DNA of 64,000 nucleotides from Paludibacteraceae bacterium (GTDB taxonomy: Bacteria; Bacteroidota; Bacteroidia; Bacteroidales; Paludibacteraceae): contig JAILLP010000006.1 of the NCBI GenBank assembly GCA_024693065.1, positions 186,001-250,000 of the forward strand, given 5' to 3'. Numbering within the stretch: the stretch's first letter is position 1; every line of letters starts with the position of its first letter. This document shows, piece after piece, positions 9,205 through 17,878 of this stretch. The position numbers and the translations under genes are program-made. The notes beneath the pieces are model-generated. The model was not told the origin of the DNA, ran no database searches, and saw only the letters and a list, made by a program, of their open reading frames with translations.

Positions 9205-10035
9205 CTATTTCTTGATGAGCACCGCTACCGAGGTGGCCAGGGAGGCGACGGAAATCCAGAAGGAGGTGGATCGGACGGTGTTACCGTTGACAGAGGACTC
9301 ACGTGCCCGCTTCGAGGTTGGCGCCACATAGACGACGTCTCCCTGTTGAATATAGAACGCAGGGGATTTGTAGATTTCCTTTCCGCTCGTCAGATCAACC
9401 TTATAGACCTGGTCTCCGTCCAAGGTGTGGCGTAAAATTGTGATATTCTGTCTTCTACCGTTGATGTTTAAGTCGCCCGCCATGCTCAATGCGTCGAAGA
9501 TGGAGAAATGGTCACGGTCAATGCGGAAACGTCCCGGACGAGCCACCTCGCCCAAGACAGCGACGCCTAAGTTCATGTATTCGACCGTCACCACCGGGTC
9601 CTTGATTTGATTGCTTTCGATCAGTTTCTGTTTCACCAGCTCGGCGACCTCTTGGCGCCTGAGTCCAGCCACAGGGATTTTGCCGAGAATCGGGAAGTCG
9701 ATGTTGCCCTCGTTGTCGACCGTGTAGCCGACGACGCTGTTGGCGGAAGAGTAGCTGTTGATCGTGAAGTTGGAGGAGCTGAATGACTCCACCCCGCCGA
9801 TACGGTTTGTGTAGTAAGGGAGGTTAAACATGGCGGAGATCTGCGGATCCCGGCAACTCACGATGATGAATACTTGATCTTCGGGCTTCAACACAATGTT
9901 CTGTTCATACGACGCGCGCAATTTCATCATGTTTTCCGTATCTTGGATATAGGTCACATTCTTTTGCGGATTGCAGGATGAAAAGAGTATGACACCTAAC
10001 AGGAGAATCGGTAAAGCCTTAAACAATCTATCCAT
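9205..10035 (-). CDS. wza: Outer-membrane polysaccharide export lipoprotein, Wza family (copy 1)
   Basis: 276 residues. A lipoprotein signal ends in LFSSC (Cys21), followed by a poly-export domain (NVTYIQD ... VIIVSCRDPQISAMFNLP), an SLBB-type domain (PVVTVEYMNLGVAVLGEVARPG) and a C-terminal hydrophobic helix (SFWISVASLATSVAVLI) that in Wza forms the outer-membrane alpha-barrel. It works with Wzc to move polymer across the periplasm and outer membrane. Shorter than Enterobacteria Wza (about 380 residues), normal for Bacteroidetes. A strong hairpin lies in its leader at 10,082-10,106. Confidence 0.93.
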   Translation of the reverse strand: MDRLFKALPILLLGVILFSSCNPQKNVTYIQDTENMMKLRASYEQNIVLKPEDQVFIIVSCRDPQISAMFNLPYYTNRIGGVESFSSSNFTINSYSSANSVVGYTVDNEGNIDFPILGKIPVAGLRRQEVAELVKQKLIESNQIKDPVVTVEYMNLGVAVLGEVARPGRFRIDRDHFSIFDALSMAGDLNINGRRQNITILRHTLDGDQVYKVDLTSGKEIYKSPAFYIQQGDVVYVAPTSKRARESSVNGNTVRSTSFWISVASLATSVAVLIKK

Positions 10036-10081
10036 AAAATTCTAAAAATTAATAATCTAATTGCATTTCTTTCAACCAACG

Positions 10082-10106
10082 GGGGGACCTTCACGGAAGT
10101 TCCCCC
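10082..10106 (-). promoter_or_regulatory. Leader hairpin upstream of wza copy 1
   Basis: An imperfect 11-position stem (GGGGGA/TCCCCC, one C-T mismatch, CTTC/GAAG) with a 3-base loop lies 46 bases upstream of the wza start. No U-tract follows on the minus strand, so a simple intrinsic terminator is unlikely; an attenuator or RNA-stability element is possible. The rest of 10,107-10,198 is AT-rich without a gene. Confidence 0.5.
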
Positions 10107-10198
10107 TATCCACATCTGCTTACGACGCGAAATTACAAAAAATTTTTTGTTATTATTTATAAATATAAATTGCTAACGTCAAACATTGTTCCCGAATA

Positions 10199-10241
10199 GA
10201 CTTCGTCGAACTGACGTTTCTTAACTCATAATTCTTAATTC
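10199..10241. repeat. Inverted copy of the 6,653-6,738 repeat
   Basis: GACTTCGTCGAACTGACGTTTC (10,199-10,220) is the reverse complement of the direct repeat at 6,685-6,738. It is followed by TTAACTCATAATTCTTAATTC, the reverse complement of a degenerate TTAAGAR heptamer run. Order and orientation are mirrored with respect to the left copy. Confidence 0.88.
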
Positions 10242-10249
10242 AAAAATCT

Positions 10250-10957
10250 CTAGTATCTTCCCGTTTTCACATTCCACACGAACTCCAGGAGGCAGATTTG
10301 CCTTTTGATACGGGAAGGCTGGTTGATCAAGCGGTAGAGCCATTCTAGGTTATGGTTCTGCCACCAAGCCGGCGCGCGTTTCACATGACCGGTATAGACA
10401 TCGTACGAACCGCCTAAGCCTTGGTAGATGGCAGGATGTTGCTTGGCCATGTCCATCATCAGCAGTTCCTGTTTCGGGGAACCCATGGCGACGAAGACGA
10501 CGTCCGGCTTCTTTTCCGCCACATCAGCGATAAGAGCGTTGCGCTCCTCGTCGGACTTGATGTAACCGTTGCGGTAACCCACGATGTTGATACCCGGATA
10601 TTCCTTTTTCAACTTTTCGATAGTTTCGTCGATGACCTCCTGTTTGCCGCCCACAAAGTAGAAAGACTTGTCCTTGTATGTGTTGGCGATGATACGAAGC
10701 CAAAGCACACAGCCTGGTATTTTGGTCACGTCATAGTACCCCTTTTTGTGAAGCACCATCACGGCACCCGCACCATCACAGTAACCGATGTTACGGTTGA
10801 TAATCTCACGGGTCTGGTCTGTTGCGTGGAGAATCTTCTCCGCATTGATAGCGACGAGAATACCCTTGTTCTCGTCCACATGAGTCAACAATTGCTCGAA
10901 AGTGGTGAACGGGTAGATATTAAGGCCGTTCACCTCAACACATGCTTCTTTTTGCAT
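10250..10957 (-). CDS. wecG: WecG/TagA/CpsF-family glycosyltransferase (GT26)
   Basis: 235-residue GT26 enzyme. Family blocks are present in order: LVAINAEKI, CDGAGAVMVL (the catalytic Asp region), GYRNGY, VAMGSPKQE, GLGGSYDVYTGHVKRAP and LEWLYRLINQPSRIKRQ. WecG transfers ManNAcA from UDP-ManNAcA to undecaprenyl-PP-GlcNAc, and TagA transfers ManNAc. The presence of wecB and wecC upstream in the same operon favours ManNAcA here. The frame opens further to TTG at 10,990, but ATG at 10,957 is preferred. The conserved C-terminal membrane-targeting region is retained. Confidence 0.9.
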   Translation of the reverse strand: MQKEACVEVNGLNIYPFTTFEQLLTHVDENKGILVAINAEKILHATDQTREIINRNIGYCDGAGAVMVLHKKGYYDVTKIPGCVLWLRIIANTYKDKSFYFVGGKQEVIDETIEKLKKEYPGINIVGYRNGYIKSDEERNALIADVAEKKPDVVFVAMGSPKQELLMMDMAKQHPAIYQGLGGSYDVYTGHVKRAPAWWQNHNLEWLYRLINQPSRIKRQICLLEFVWNVKTGRY

Positions 10958-11070
10958 CTTGGTATCTGATAAATATTGAACTGAAATCAATTTGAAATAT
11001 TTTTAGGTGAGGATGAGTATTTCCAATCCCAAAACTTTTAACCATTTGGTTCAGGTCTAACCAATAGGTT

Positions 11071-12318
11071 TTAGGCCATTCTGTCAAGGATGAAATATGA
11101 CAAGGCATTGAACATGAAGGCGTTGCTCCACCTCATGTAACTGATTTTGCTGCTGATACCCTGTTTCAACTGATAATAGAAATAACCTTCAGGATCCTGC
11201 ATGTTACGGATGGTCCAGTCCAAGACCTTGTCCTCCATGTCATGAAAACCCTCCGTCTTGTGCAGGCGGTGCAGTGTCACGAAGAGCTGTCCGGGGCAGT
11301 GGATGTCGATCGGGTACATCCTGTTGGAGTAGTATTTAGGGGTGCAATTCTCGTCGAACAGGTTCTTGACGTAGAAATCGAAGCCCTTCTCGATACCGTC
11401 GAGGATAGGTTTCGCCACCTCGTCCGGTTCGATACCCTTCACGCAGTTCTCGTAGAAGGCGATGAGTCCGTCGAGGTTGTAACCCGTGTGGAAAGAGTCC
11501 ACCCACTGTTGTACGGGAAGCAGTCCGTAGACCCACGAACCATCCTCCTTTTGCCCGTCCAAAGCGGCGTATACCGAGGCTGCGGCCAATCGCTTGTACT
11601 CCTCGTTGCCCGTGTGCTTATAGCAGAGACTCAACAGTTTACTGCCCAACAGGGAGGCGTTGTAGACCGTGTCGTTTCCCTGCAGGGGGCTATAGGAGAA
11701 GAGGAAGGACTCTCCCCGACCCTCTTTCGCTTCCGTAATTGTATGGCGGTGCAGGTCTTTTATGACGAACTCCGCCGAGGAGAGCGCCACCTGTTTGTAT
11801 TCCTCCACGCCCGTCACCTCGTAGGCGTCGAAGAGTGCGGAGGCGCAGAAGTTCGTGGCGACCACCGTAGGCGTATAAGCGGGGAACAAAAAGAGTCGGC
11901 GTGCTTGCCAATCGAAGTTGTATCCCCAACAGGCACCATGGTAGTTGCCTTGGGAACGCATGGAGAGCAGGAGTTTCGCCAACTCGTTCACCCGTTCCGT
12001 CAAGGCGTTTTTCGTGCCTAATTCCGATTCTAACACAGGGTTTCGTTCCACCGCCTTCACCAGGTTGCAGTAACCTTGCAGGAAGAGGCCGATGCCCTTC
12101 GCGTTATGTTGTTTCGGGACGAGGGCGATCCGTCTTAGGTTGAACGGACAACGCTTGAATCCCTGTATGATGGATAGTCGCAGCAAGGCGGAATGTTTCA
12201 GGGGCAACACCGCATTGAAGAGTTTGGAATTCAACCCGTCATACGGATCCCATCCCTTGAATTGCTCTTTTTCGCAATATGCCTTGAGTTTCTTGAACGA
12301 TTCTAATGCCGCGCTCAT
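11071..12318 (-). CDS. Predicted alpha/alpha-toroid protein of polysaccharide loci
   Basis: 415-residue soluble protein without a signal peptide, made of repeated helical hairpins containing aromatic-rich motifs: CWGYNFDWQARR, SFLFSYSPLQGNDTVYNASLLGSKLLSL, DGSWVYG, DSFHTGYNLDGLIAFYENC, YPIDIHCPGQ and YFYYQ. The pattern resembles six-hairpin (alpha/alpha) barrels such as glycosidases, epimerases and terpene cyclases. Such proteins recur in Bacteroidetes exopolysaccharide clusters and are often misnamed. No catalytic acid pair can be assigned with confidence. Four-base overlap (ATGA) with the acyltransferase gene upstream implies coupled translation. The role could be cytosolic modification of a sugar or lipid-linked intermediate. 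Confidence 0.65.
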   Translation of the reverse strand: MSAALESFKKLKAYCEKEQFKGWDPYDGLNSKLFNAVLPLKHSALLRLSIIQGFKRCPFNLRRIALVPKQHNAKGIGLFLQGYCNLVKAVERNPVLESELGTKNALTERVNELAKLLLSMRSQGNYHGACWGYNFDWQARRLFLFPAYTPTVVATNFCASALFDAYEVTGVEEYKQVALSSAEFVIKDLHRHTITEAKEGRGESFLFSYSPLQGNDTVYNASLLGSKLLSLCYKHTGNEEYKRLAAASVYAALDGQKEDGSWVYGLLPVQQWVDSFHTGYNLDGLIAFYENCVKGIEPDEVAKPILDGIEKGFDFYVKNLFDENCTPKYYSNRMYPIDIHCPGQLFVTLHRLHKTEGFHDMEDKVLDWTIRNMQDPEGYFYYQLKQGISSKISYMRWSNAFMFNALSYFILDRMA

Positions 12319-12752
12319 TCTATTTCCCTTTTCTTTATGAAACGTGCGGGGTTACCAGCCCATACTTCGTAAGCGGGTATGTCTTTGGTCACGACACTCC
12401 CCGCCCCCACGATGGCTCCTTCGCCGATGGTGACAGGTTTGACGACCAATGTGTGCATCCCCAAATATGCCTTTTTCTTGATAAGGACTTTCCCTCGGTC
12501 ATACGTGCCGGTCTTCGGGTTCATGAAATGGGTCACGATGCAGACACCCGTGGTGAGACGTACACCCTCTTCCAAGGTGATATCTTCCGGATAGTTGGTG
12601 TCGAAGATGACGTTCTCGCCCACGAAGGTACGTCGCGGACATAGTACATTGACGCCGCCCCATTTGCAGCAAGTGGCGCGCCAACCCCTAGACTTCATCG
12701 GCAGATGCTGGAGATGAAGGAATATCAGTTTACGTATACGGCTAAGTTTCAT
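12315..12752 (-). CDS. Hexapeptide-repeat (LbH) acyltransferase
   Basis: 145-residue left-handed beta-helix protein. Hexapeptide turns run through FVGENVIFDTNYPEDITLEEGVRLTTGVCIVTH and VTIGEGAIVGAGSVVTKDIPAYEVWAGNPARFIKKR, the classic C-terminus of O-acetyltransferases of the WcaF/NodL type. His in IVTHFMNP is the candidate catalytic base. Acts in the cytoplasm on a sugar of the repeat unit, probably with acetyl-CoA. Ten-base gap to the GT4 gene upstream and overlap with the toroid gene downstream. Confidence 0.85.
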   Translation of the reverse strand: MKLSRIRKLIFLHLQHLPMKSRGWRATCCKWGGVNVLCPRRTFVGENVIFDTNYPEDITLEEGVRLTTGVCIVTHFMNPKTGTYDRGKVLIKKKAYLGMHTLVVKPVTIGEGAIVGAGSVVTKDIPAYEVWAGNPARFIKKREIE

Positions 12753-12761
12753 ATCATAAGA

Positions 12762-13805
12762 TTATATATATCTGCGGAAAATGTTTTCCATCCGTTTTGC
12801 CACCATGGATGCCAAGAAATGATCATGTGCATATTGGTAGTTATGCTCGGATATTTGTTTTGCTTTCTCTTGGTTTTCGATCAATTCCACGATTGGTGGA
12901 ACGAAGTCGGTGGCCTCGAAGGTATTAACTGCATAGCCCATCTTTTCGTCGAAGAAATCCACCATACCGCCTACAGGATGCGTGACGACAGGCAACCCGA
13001 AAGCCATCGCCTCCAGTACGGAGGTAGGCATTCCCTCATGGTAGGAGGTGAAAAGATAGAGGTCCGCCCGTTTGAACTCCTCCACCAGCCTTTCCCCAGA
13101 GAGTGCGCCTGTGAATGTGACGTTCGGGATACCATTATCCTTCACATACGTCTTCGCCTCGTCGAGGTCGGTGCCATCGCCCACGACGGTATATTTCAGT
13201 GTCGGGTATTTATTTGAGAGTTCCTTGAACACCTCTAATGCGAGCATGATTCCCTTGGCTTTCGTGACCCTTGCCAGGAAGAGTATATTCTCCACCTTCC
13301 CTTGTCGCTGATCGATCGAGAACCCCTGTAACATGCGGTCGTCCACCTTTGTTGTGGTCAGTTCGATCGGGACGGTTACCCCCCACTCTTCCAATGTCGT
13401 TTTGAACTCTTTAGCCAATACAAAGATTAGGCTTGTCTTATTGAGTTGCTCGACGATGTAGGGTATCATATCCTTCACCGATTCTGTATGGAATCCGTGG
13501 AACATGGCAGCTCCCCTGAACCCGAGGAAACGGGCGATTTTTAGGTAGGTGAAGTCCCTCTTGACCGCCACTGGTGCCATGGATGGATTCACCATCACCA
13601 TGTCTGGGCGGAAGAGCAATAAACGGAAGATGAACTTCAGAATGTCGTATGGCAAGATAAGATAGGTTAGCCAAGGAGCGTTATGGACACGCTTGCCTAT
13701 GTGATTATATTTCACATGCTCCGTCCAGAAACTTTCCAATCCCATGAAGTGGTTTGCGACTCCCCCACAGAACCTGAAACTTGGTGTATTGATGAATAAT
13801 TTCAT
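12762..13805 (-). CDS. Glycosyltransferase family 4
   Basis: 347-residue GT-B enzyme. The C-terminal donor domain shows ENILFLARVTKAKGI, VVGDGTDLDEAK, VTFTGALSGERLVEEFKRADLYLFTSYHEGMPTSVLEAMAFGLPVVTHPVGG, i.e. the GT4 EX7E element and flanking signature. It should transfer a sugar with retention of configuration at the cytoplasmic face. Preceded by the polymerase gene (47-base gap). Donor unknown. Confidence 0.9.
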   Translation of the reverse strand: MKLFINTPSFRFCGGVANHFMGLESFWTEHVKYNHIGKRVHNAPWLTYLILPYDILKFIFRLLLFRPDMVMVNPSMAPVAVKRDFTYLKIARFLGFRGAAMFHGFHTESVKDMIPYIVEQLNKTSLIFVLAKEFKTTLEEWGVTVPIELTTTKVDDRMLQGFSIDQRQGKVENILFLARVTKAKGIMLALEVFKELSNKYPTLKYTVVGDGTDLDEAKTYVKDNGIPNVTFTGALSGERLVEEFKRADLYLFTSYHEGMPTSVLEAMAFGLPVVTHPVGGMVDFFDEKMGYAVNTFEATDFVPPIVELIENQEKAKQISEHNYQYAHDHFLASMVAKRMENIFRRYI

Positions 13806-13852
13806 ATTCCGAGAAATGTCCGAAAAAAAACGCTACGGAATTTTTAAAAGAT

Positions 13853-15271
13853 TTATTTATTGTCCCCTGTTCCCTCATTGGAGGTTGAGACCGCTTCTGT
13901 CGCCAGTTGCTGTTTTTTCGCATTCGAGGATTGCCTCAAACGCATTAATCTTTCCAACTGTTTGGTACTCAACACAATGCCTCTGTAGTAGAACAACAGA
14001 AACATTGATATGAACAACGAGATGTTTTCACTAAGATCACCACTAATCATGGAACGTACGAGGTACGGGATCCACAAGAGAAGGCAGATGCCTCCGCTCG
14101 GCAGCTCGTTACGTAAGAGGAAATGGTGTGATCGCACATAGGAGAAGACCACCATGCCGACAAATATCATTCCGAAGAAGCCCATTTCGCAAAGGATTTC
14201 AAGGATGATATTGTGAGGGTAGATCTCATGCGTATAGGGATTATTGTAGTTGCCGAAGCCAATTCCATCCAAGAAATGGTATGAAATTATCATCAATGGA
14301 TAATCGTAGTTACGATTCAAATCGCTTCCCATATGCGCTCCACGAGATGAGTTCCCTTGTAGGAACGGCACTTCTAACAGTTGTAAGCATAAGTAGAAGC
14401 CTACGATAACCGCCGATGCCAAAATGACTGTGGTCAACTTAAATCTACCTGTACGGAATACTATCCATACAAAGATCAGGAAGATGAATCCGAAGATAGT
14501 TTGACGGGCACCCGAAAGGACAATCAGCCACAAAGCGCTGAAAAGGAATACGATGTCAAAATAGTTATTGACCTTCTTGCGTTGGCTCATCATGAATGCG
14601 GCGCCTAGGAAGGCGGCGATACCCATGTTGTGGTAAGATAGCACAGGTATGTTCTTCCTCATCATCTCGATACAGGCATTACGGAAGAAGGAGAAATCCA
14701 ACAGTCCGGATGGCCCATGCCCTGAAAAAGACTCCACATACCCCAATTGCATCAACGCAAAGAGAAGGAAAGGCACCGTCAATCGGTTCATCCTGATATC
14801 TTTAAACGTCACTAGGACAAGGAATGCGACGGTATCCACAAAAAGAGAGATAGTCATGACGCTGATTTTCGTCGCCGAATTCTTCGTCTCCCCTGTCAGC
14901 AGGAAGTATATCACAAAGATGAGATATATCGCAAGTATGAATATGAGAGGTTTCTTCGTATGCTTATTGAACAGCATGAAAAGTTCCTTTCTCATGAATA
15001 CGATAATCAGGATGAAGGAAACCACTGTTCCCGGTACGTGAATACCCAATACTGGACCGAATGTTCCTATTAACTTACAGAACACAAGCGCACACACTAC
15101 ACTCTTCTCATGGTTGTTGCACAAGAAGATGAAGGAGAGGAATATCAGTATGGCAATGATAGGGAACTTGATGATATTCAGTAGCACCCCTATTATCAGT
15201 ATGGGGATTATGAATACAAGATATGCGTTTATCTTGTCCCATACTGTGTTATAGACCATTCTCTCTATCAT
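13853..15271 (-). CDS. O-antigen polymerase/ligase-like protein (Wzy candidate, locus A)
   Basis: 472-residue polytopic membrane protein with about 11-12 hydrophobic segments and a larger extracytoplasmic loop about residues 310-360 containing QGNSSRGAHMGSDLNRNYDYPLMIISYHFLDGIGFGNYNNPYTHEIYPHN arranged as in Wzy_C/WaaL proteins: Arg before an HN-type motif and the conserved H-N-x-x-L/I-E (NIILEIL). In this flippase-dependent locus the natural role is polymerising repeat units in the periplasm. The C-terminal 40 residues are polar and cytosolic. Confidence 0.82.
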   Translation of the reverse strand: MIERMVYNTVWDKINAYLVFIIPILIIGVLLNIIKFPIIAILIFLSFIFLCNNHEKSVVCALVFCKLIGTFGPVLGIHVPGTVVSFILIIVFMRKELFMLFNKHTKKPLIFILAIYLIFVIYFLLTGETKNSATKISVMTISLFVDTVAFLVLVTFKDIRMNRLTVPFLLFALMQLGYVESFSGHGPSGLLDFSFFRNACIEMMRKNIPVLSYHNMGIAAFLGAAFMMSQRKKVNNYFDIVFLFSALWLIVLSGARQTIFGFIFLIFVWIVFRTGRFKLTTVILASAVIVGFYLCLQLLEVPFLQGNSSRGAHMGSDLNRNYDYPLMIISYHFLDGIGFGNYNNPYTHEIYPHNIILEILCEMGFFGMIFVGMVVFSYVRSHHFLLRNELPSGGICLLLWIPYLVRSMISGDLSENISLFISMFLLFYYRGIVLSTKQLERLMRLRQSSNAKKQQLATEAVSTSNEGTGDNK

Positions 15272-15300
15272 GACACGTCAAATCTATTTCTATTCTTTGT

Positions 15301-15351
15301 AGCAGCCAGTGGTATCGAACCACGAACCTGCGTTCCACCTGTGTGGCTGCT
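15301..15351 (-). other. tRNA-like hairpin element, acceptor and T-arm only
   Basis: On the minus strand a perfect 8-bp stem AGCAGCCA/TGGCTGCT closes a 51-base element. Its 3' part (AGGTTCGTGGTTCGATACCACT) resembles a variable loop plus T-arm with the TTCGA T-loop core. Only 15 bases replace the D and anticodon arms, so it cannot be a working tRNA. It lies 30 bases upstream of the polymerase ATG, between wecC and that gene. It may be a decayed tRNA end or a leader hairpin. Confidence 0.5.
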
Positions 15352-15374
15352 TCCCTTTGCTTAATGTCCGGTTT

Positions 15375-16601
15375 TTAGATATGATATACACCCTCCAACG
15401 GACAGATGTTATGGCAATCCAAGATGACCTTACCCTTCAACTTGTCCCAATTTTGCTTGATTTGGTCATGTTTCACCATGATGACCACCATGTCCACGTC
15501 GTTGAGGAACTCGTCGAAGTCGTGGAATTGGTTCTTCACGATATCCTGCTTCAGGAACGGGTCATAGCACTTCAGCGGACGAGCCAAATGGCGTTCTTGC
15601 GCTTCGAGCATCTGCAAGGTTGGTGACTCTCGGTAGTCATCCACGTTCTCCTTATAGGTGATGCCGTACAGACCCACTTTCCGGTTGTCTGTGATGTTAT
15701 TCTCCTGCATGATTTCGTAGATACGGTTCAGCACGAAAGTAGGCTGGCTATCGTTCGTCTTCATGGACTCGTCGATCACCTTCGCTAATTGAGGGTAGTC
15801 GCCCACGAGGAACCAAGGGTCCACGGAGATACAGTGTCCGCCGACGCCTGGACCAGGTTGCAGGATGTTCACACGAGGATGCATGTTACAAATCTTGATG
15901 ATCTCATAGACATCCATATTGTCGTGACGACAGATCCTGGCAAGTTCGTTCGCAAAGGCGATATTGACCGCACGGAAAGTGTTTTCCACCACTTTGGTCA
16001 TCTCGGCCGTACGGATATCCGTCACGACGATTTCTCCTTGGCAGAAGGAGGCGTAGTATTTTTTCACCTTCTCTCCTATCGCCTTGTCGTCGGCACCGAT
16101 TGTACGATTGTTGTGGAGCAACTCGTAAACCATGTTGCCTGGGATGATACGCTCAGGCGCATGCACAAGGTTGATGTCCTTGCCGATGACGAATCCGTTC
16201 GCCTCGACAACCGGACGTACGAACTTGTCCATTGTACCTGGACTAACGGTGGATTCCACCACAACGGTTGCGCCTTTCGGACAAACCTTCATTACCTCCT
16301 TAACGGCAGCCACCACATAGCAAGCGTCCACCTTCTTGGAGAACTTATTGTAAGGTGTAGGAACAGAGACGATGTACATGTCCGTCTTCTGATATTCGGT
16401 GGTGAACTTAATGCCAGCCTTGACAGCCGCATTGAAAAGTTCGTCGAGACCATCTTCCTTGAAGGTTGTTTTTCCTTCGTTCAAAGTGGCAACAAGTTCC
16501 TTGTTGTAATCCGTACCAATCACTTCAACACCATGGGATGCCATCATCAGGGCGGTAGGAAGTCCGATGTATCCCAATCCAATTACGTTAATCATAGACA
16601 T
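15375..16601 (-). CDS. wecC: UDP-N-acetyl-D-mannosamine dehydrogenase
   Basis: 408-residue UDP-sugar dehydrogenase that oxidises UDP-ManNAc twice with NAD+ to UDP-ManNAcA. N-terminal Rossmann loop VIGLGYIGLP (residues 6-15), central VESTVSPGT and HAPERIIPG, catalytic Cys257 in PGVGGHCISVDPWFL, and C-terminal nucleotide domain (VGLYGITYKENVDDYRESP). The HAPER form and the neighbouring wecB point to the ManNAc rather than glucose class. ATG 16,601 is used; a second Met is at codon 3. Gap of 82 bases to wecB upstream. Confidence 0.92.
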   Translation of the reverse strand: MSMINVIGLGYIGLPTALMMASHGVEVIGTDYNKELVATLNEGKTTFKEDGLDELFNAAVKAGIKFTTEYQKTDMYIVSVPTPYNKFSKKVDACYVVAAVKEVMKVCPKGATVVVESTVSPGTMDKFVRPVVEANGFVIGKDINLVHAPERIIPGNMVYELLHNNRTIGADDKAIGEKVKKYYASFCQGEIVVTDIRTAEMTKVVENTFRAVNIAFANELARICRHDNMDVYEIIKICNMHPRVNILQPGPGVGGHCISVDPWFLVGDYPQLAKVIDESMKTNDSQPTFVLNRIYEIMQENNITDNRKVGLYGITYKENVDDYRESPTLQMLEAQERHLARPLKCYDPFLKQDIVKNQFHDFDEFLNDVDMVVIMVKHDQIKQNWDKLKGKVILDCHNICPLEGVYHI

Positions 16602-16683
16602 ATAGTATCTTAAAAACGAGCGAATCAGCTATTAGCCAATTGTTTTCGTATGTGTTATAAATATTATTTTAGTTAACAAAAAA

Positions 16684-17832
16684 TCATTCTAAAGCTTTCA
16701 CGATTCTGCCGCAGGCTAGTCCGTCTCCGTAAGGGTTCACTGCCTTGGACATCTTATCGTAGGCTGCCGGGGAATCCAGCAATTCCGAAACATTATCGAA
16801 AATAGCATTGTAGTCTGTGCCAACTAGTTTCACCGTGCCTGCGGAGAGTGCCTCCGGACGTTCGGTTGTGTCGCGCATGACAAGGACTGGTTTACCGAGG
16901 CCTGGCGCTTCCTCCTGGATACCTCCCGAATCTGTGAGCACCAGGGTGGACTTCTCCATCAGGTAAACGAACTCCAAATATTGGAGCGGTTCGATGAAAA
17001 AGAAGTTCTCGTATACCGTAAGGTCTTCGCCGAATACCTGATGGATAGGCCTGCGGACATTCGGGTTGAGGTGCATCGGATAGACGAAATCGACATCAGG
17101 ATATTTCTCCGAAAGATCTTTCATGGCGGTCACCATGCTGATGAAGCCACCACCAAAATTCTCTCGTCTATGACCTGTGATAAGCACGAGTTTTTTTCCG
17201 TTATTGAGGCGTGACACATCATAGCCGGCATTTTTCAATACTTGGATTTGTTCGTCAGCGAGGGCCTTGTCGCCCTTTAATTTGTTGACTACCATATGGA
17301 GAGCATCGATTACGGTGTTGCCCGTTACGAAAATTTTCCCATGGGCCTTTTCTTCCTTGAGATTCTGCTCGGAAAGAGGCGTCGGGGCGAAATTATATGT
17401 TGCGATACGTCCTGTGATTTGACGGTTCATCTCCTCTGGCCATGGACTGTAGATGTTATGTGTGCGTAGACCCGCCTCGACATGGCCCACAGGTATCTGC
17501 TGATAGAAGGCCGCCAATGCTGATGCGGTGGAAGTCGTCGTGTCTCCATGAACCAACACCACGTCAGGCCTGCATTGCGCGAAGACATCCCGCATGCCTG
17601 TCAGAACACGGGCCGTCACATCATATAGATCCTGGCCTTGTTTCATGATGTTCAAATCATAGTCTGGTTTCACATCGAAAATTTTTAACACCTGATCCAA
17701 CATTTCCCTATGTTGTCCTGTCACACATACAATCGTTTCAAAATCTCTTGGATATTTTTGAAACTCTTTAACCAATGGACACATCTTAATCGCCTCCGGA
17801 CGTGTTCCGAAGACCAACATCACCTTTTTCAT
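16684..17832 (-). CDS. wecB: UDP-N-acetylglucosamine 2-epimerase (non-hydrolysing)
   Basis: 382-residue GT-B-like epimerase converting UDP-GlcNAc to UDP-ManNAc. Visible family blocks: MLVFGTRPEAIKM at the N-terminus, VHGDTTTS, HVEAGLRTHN, ITGHRRENFG and DSGGIQEEAPGLGKPVLVMRDTTERPE. ATG at 17,832 gives the conserved start; a GTG 30 bases upstream (17,862) only adds a non-conserved leader. Its product feeds WecC directly downstream, giving UDP-ManNAcA for the WecG-type transferase later in the operon. Confidence 0.95.
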   Translation of the reverse strand: MKKVMLVFGTRPEAIKMCPLVKEFQKYPRDFETIVCVTGQHREMLDQVLKIFDVKPDYDLNIMKQGQDLYDVTARVLTGMRDVFAQCRPDVVLVHGDTTTSTASALAAFYQQIPVGHVEAGLRTHNIYSPWPEEMNRQITGRIATYNFAPTPLSEQNLKEEKAHGKIFVTGNTVIDALHMVVNKLKGDKALADEQIQVLKNAGYDVSRLNNGKKLVLITGHRRENFGGGFISMVTAMKDLSEKYPDVDFVYPMHLNPNVRRPIHQVFGEDLTVYENFFFIEPLQYLEFVYLMEKSTLVLTDSGGIQEEAPGLGKPVLVMRDTTERPEALSAGTVKLVGTDYNAIFDNVSELLDSPAAYDKMSKAVNPYGDGLACGRIVKALE

Positions 17833-17878
17833 CGATATACAAGTATTTATTTTACTATTCACATTTTCAAGCGTATAC

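Noticed and set aside
15301-15351. Functional tRNA gene
   Set aside because: Only 51 bases, no room for D and anticodon arms.
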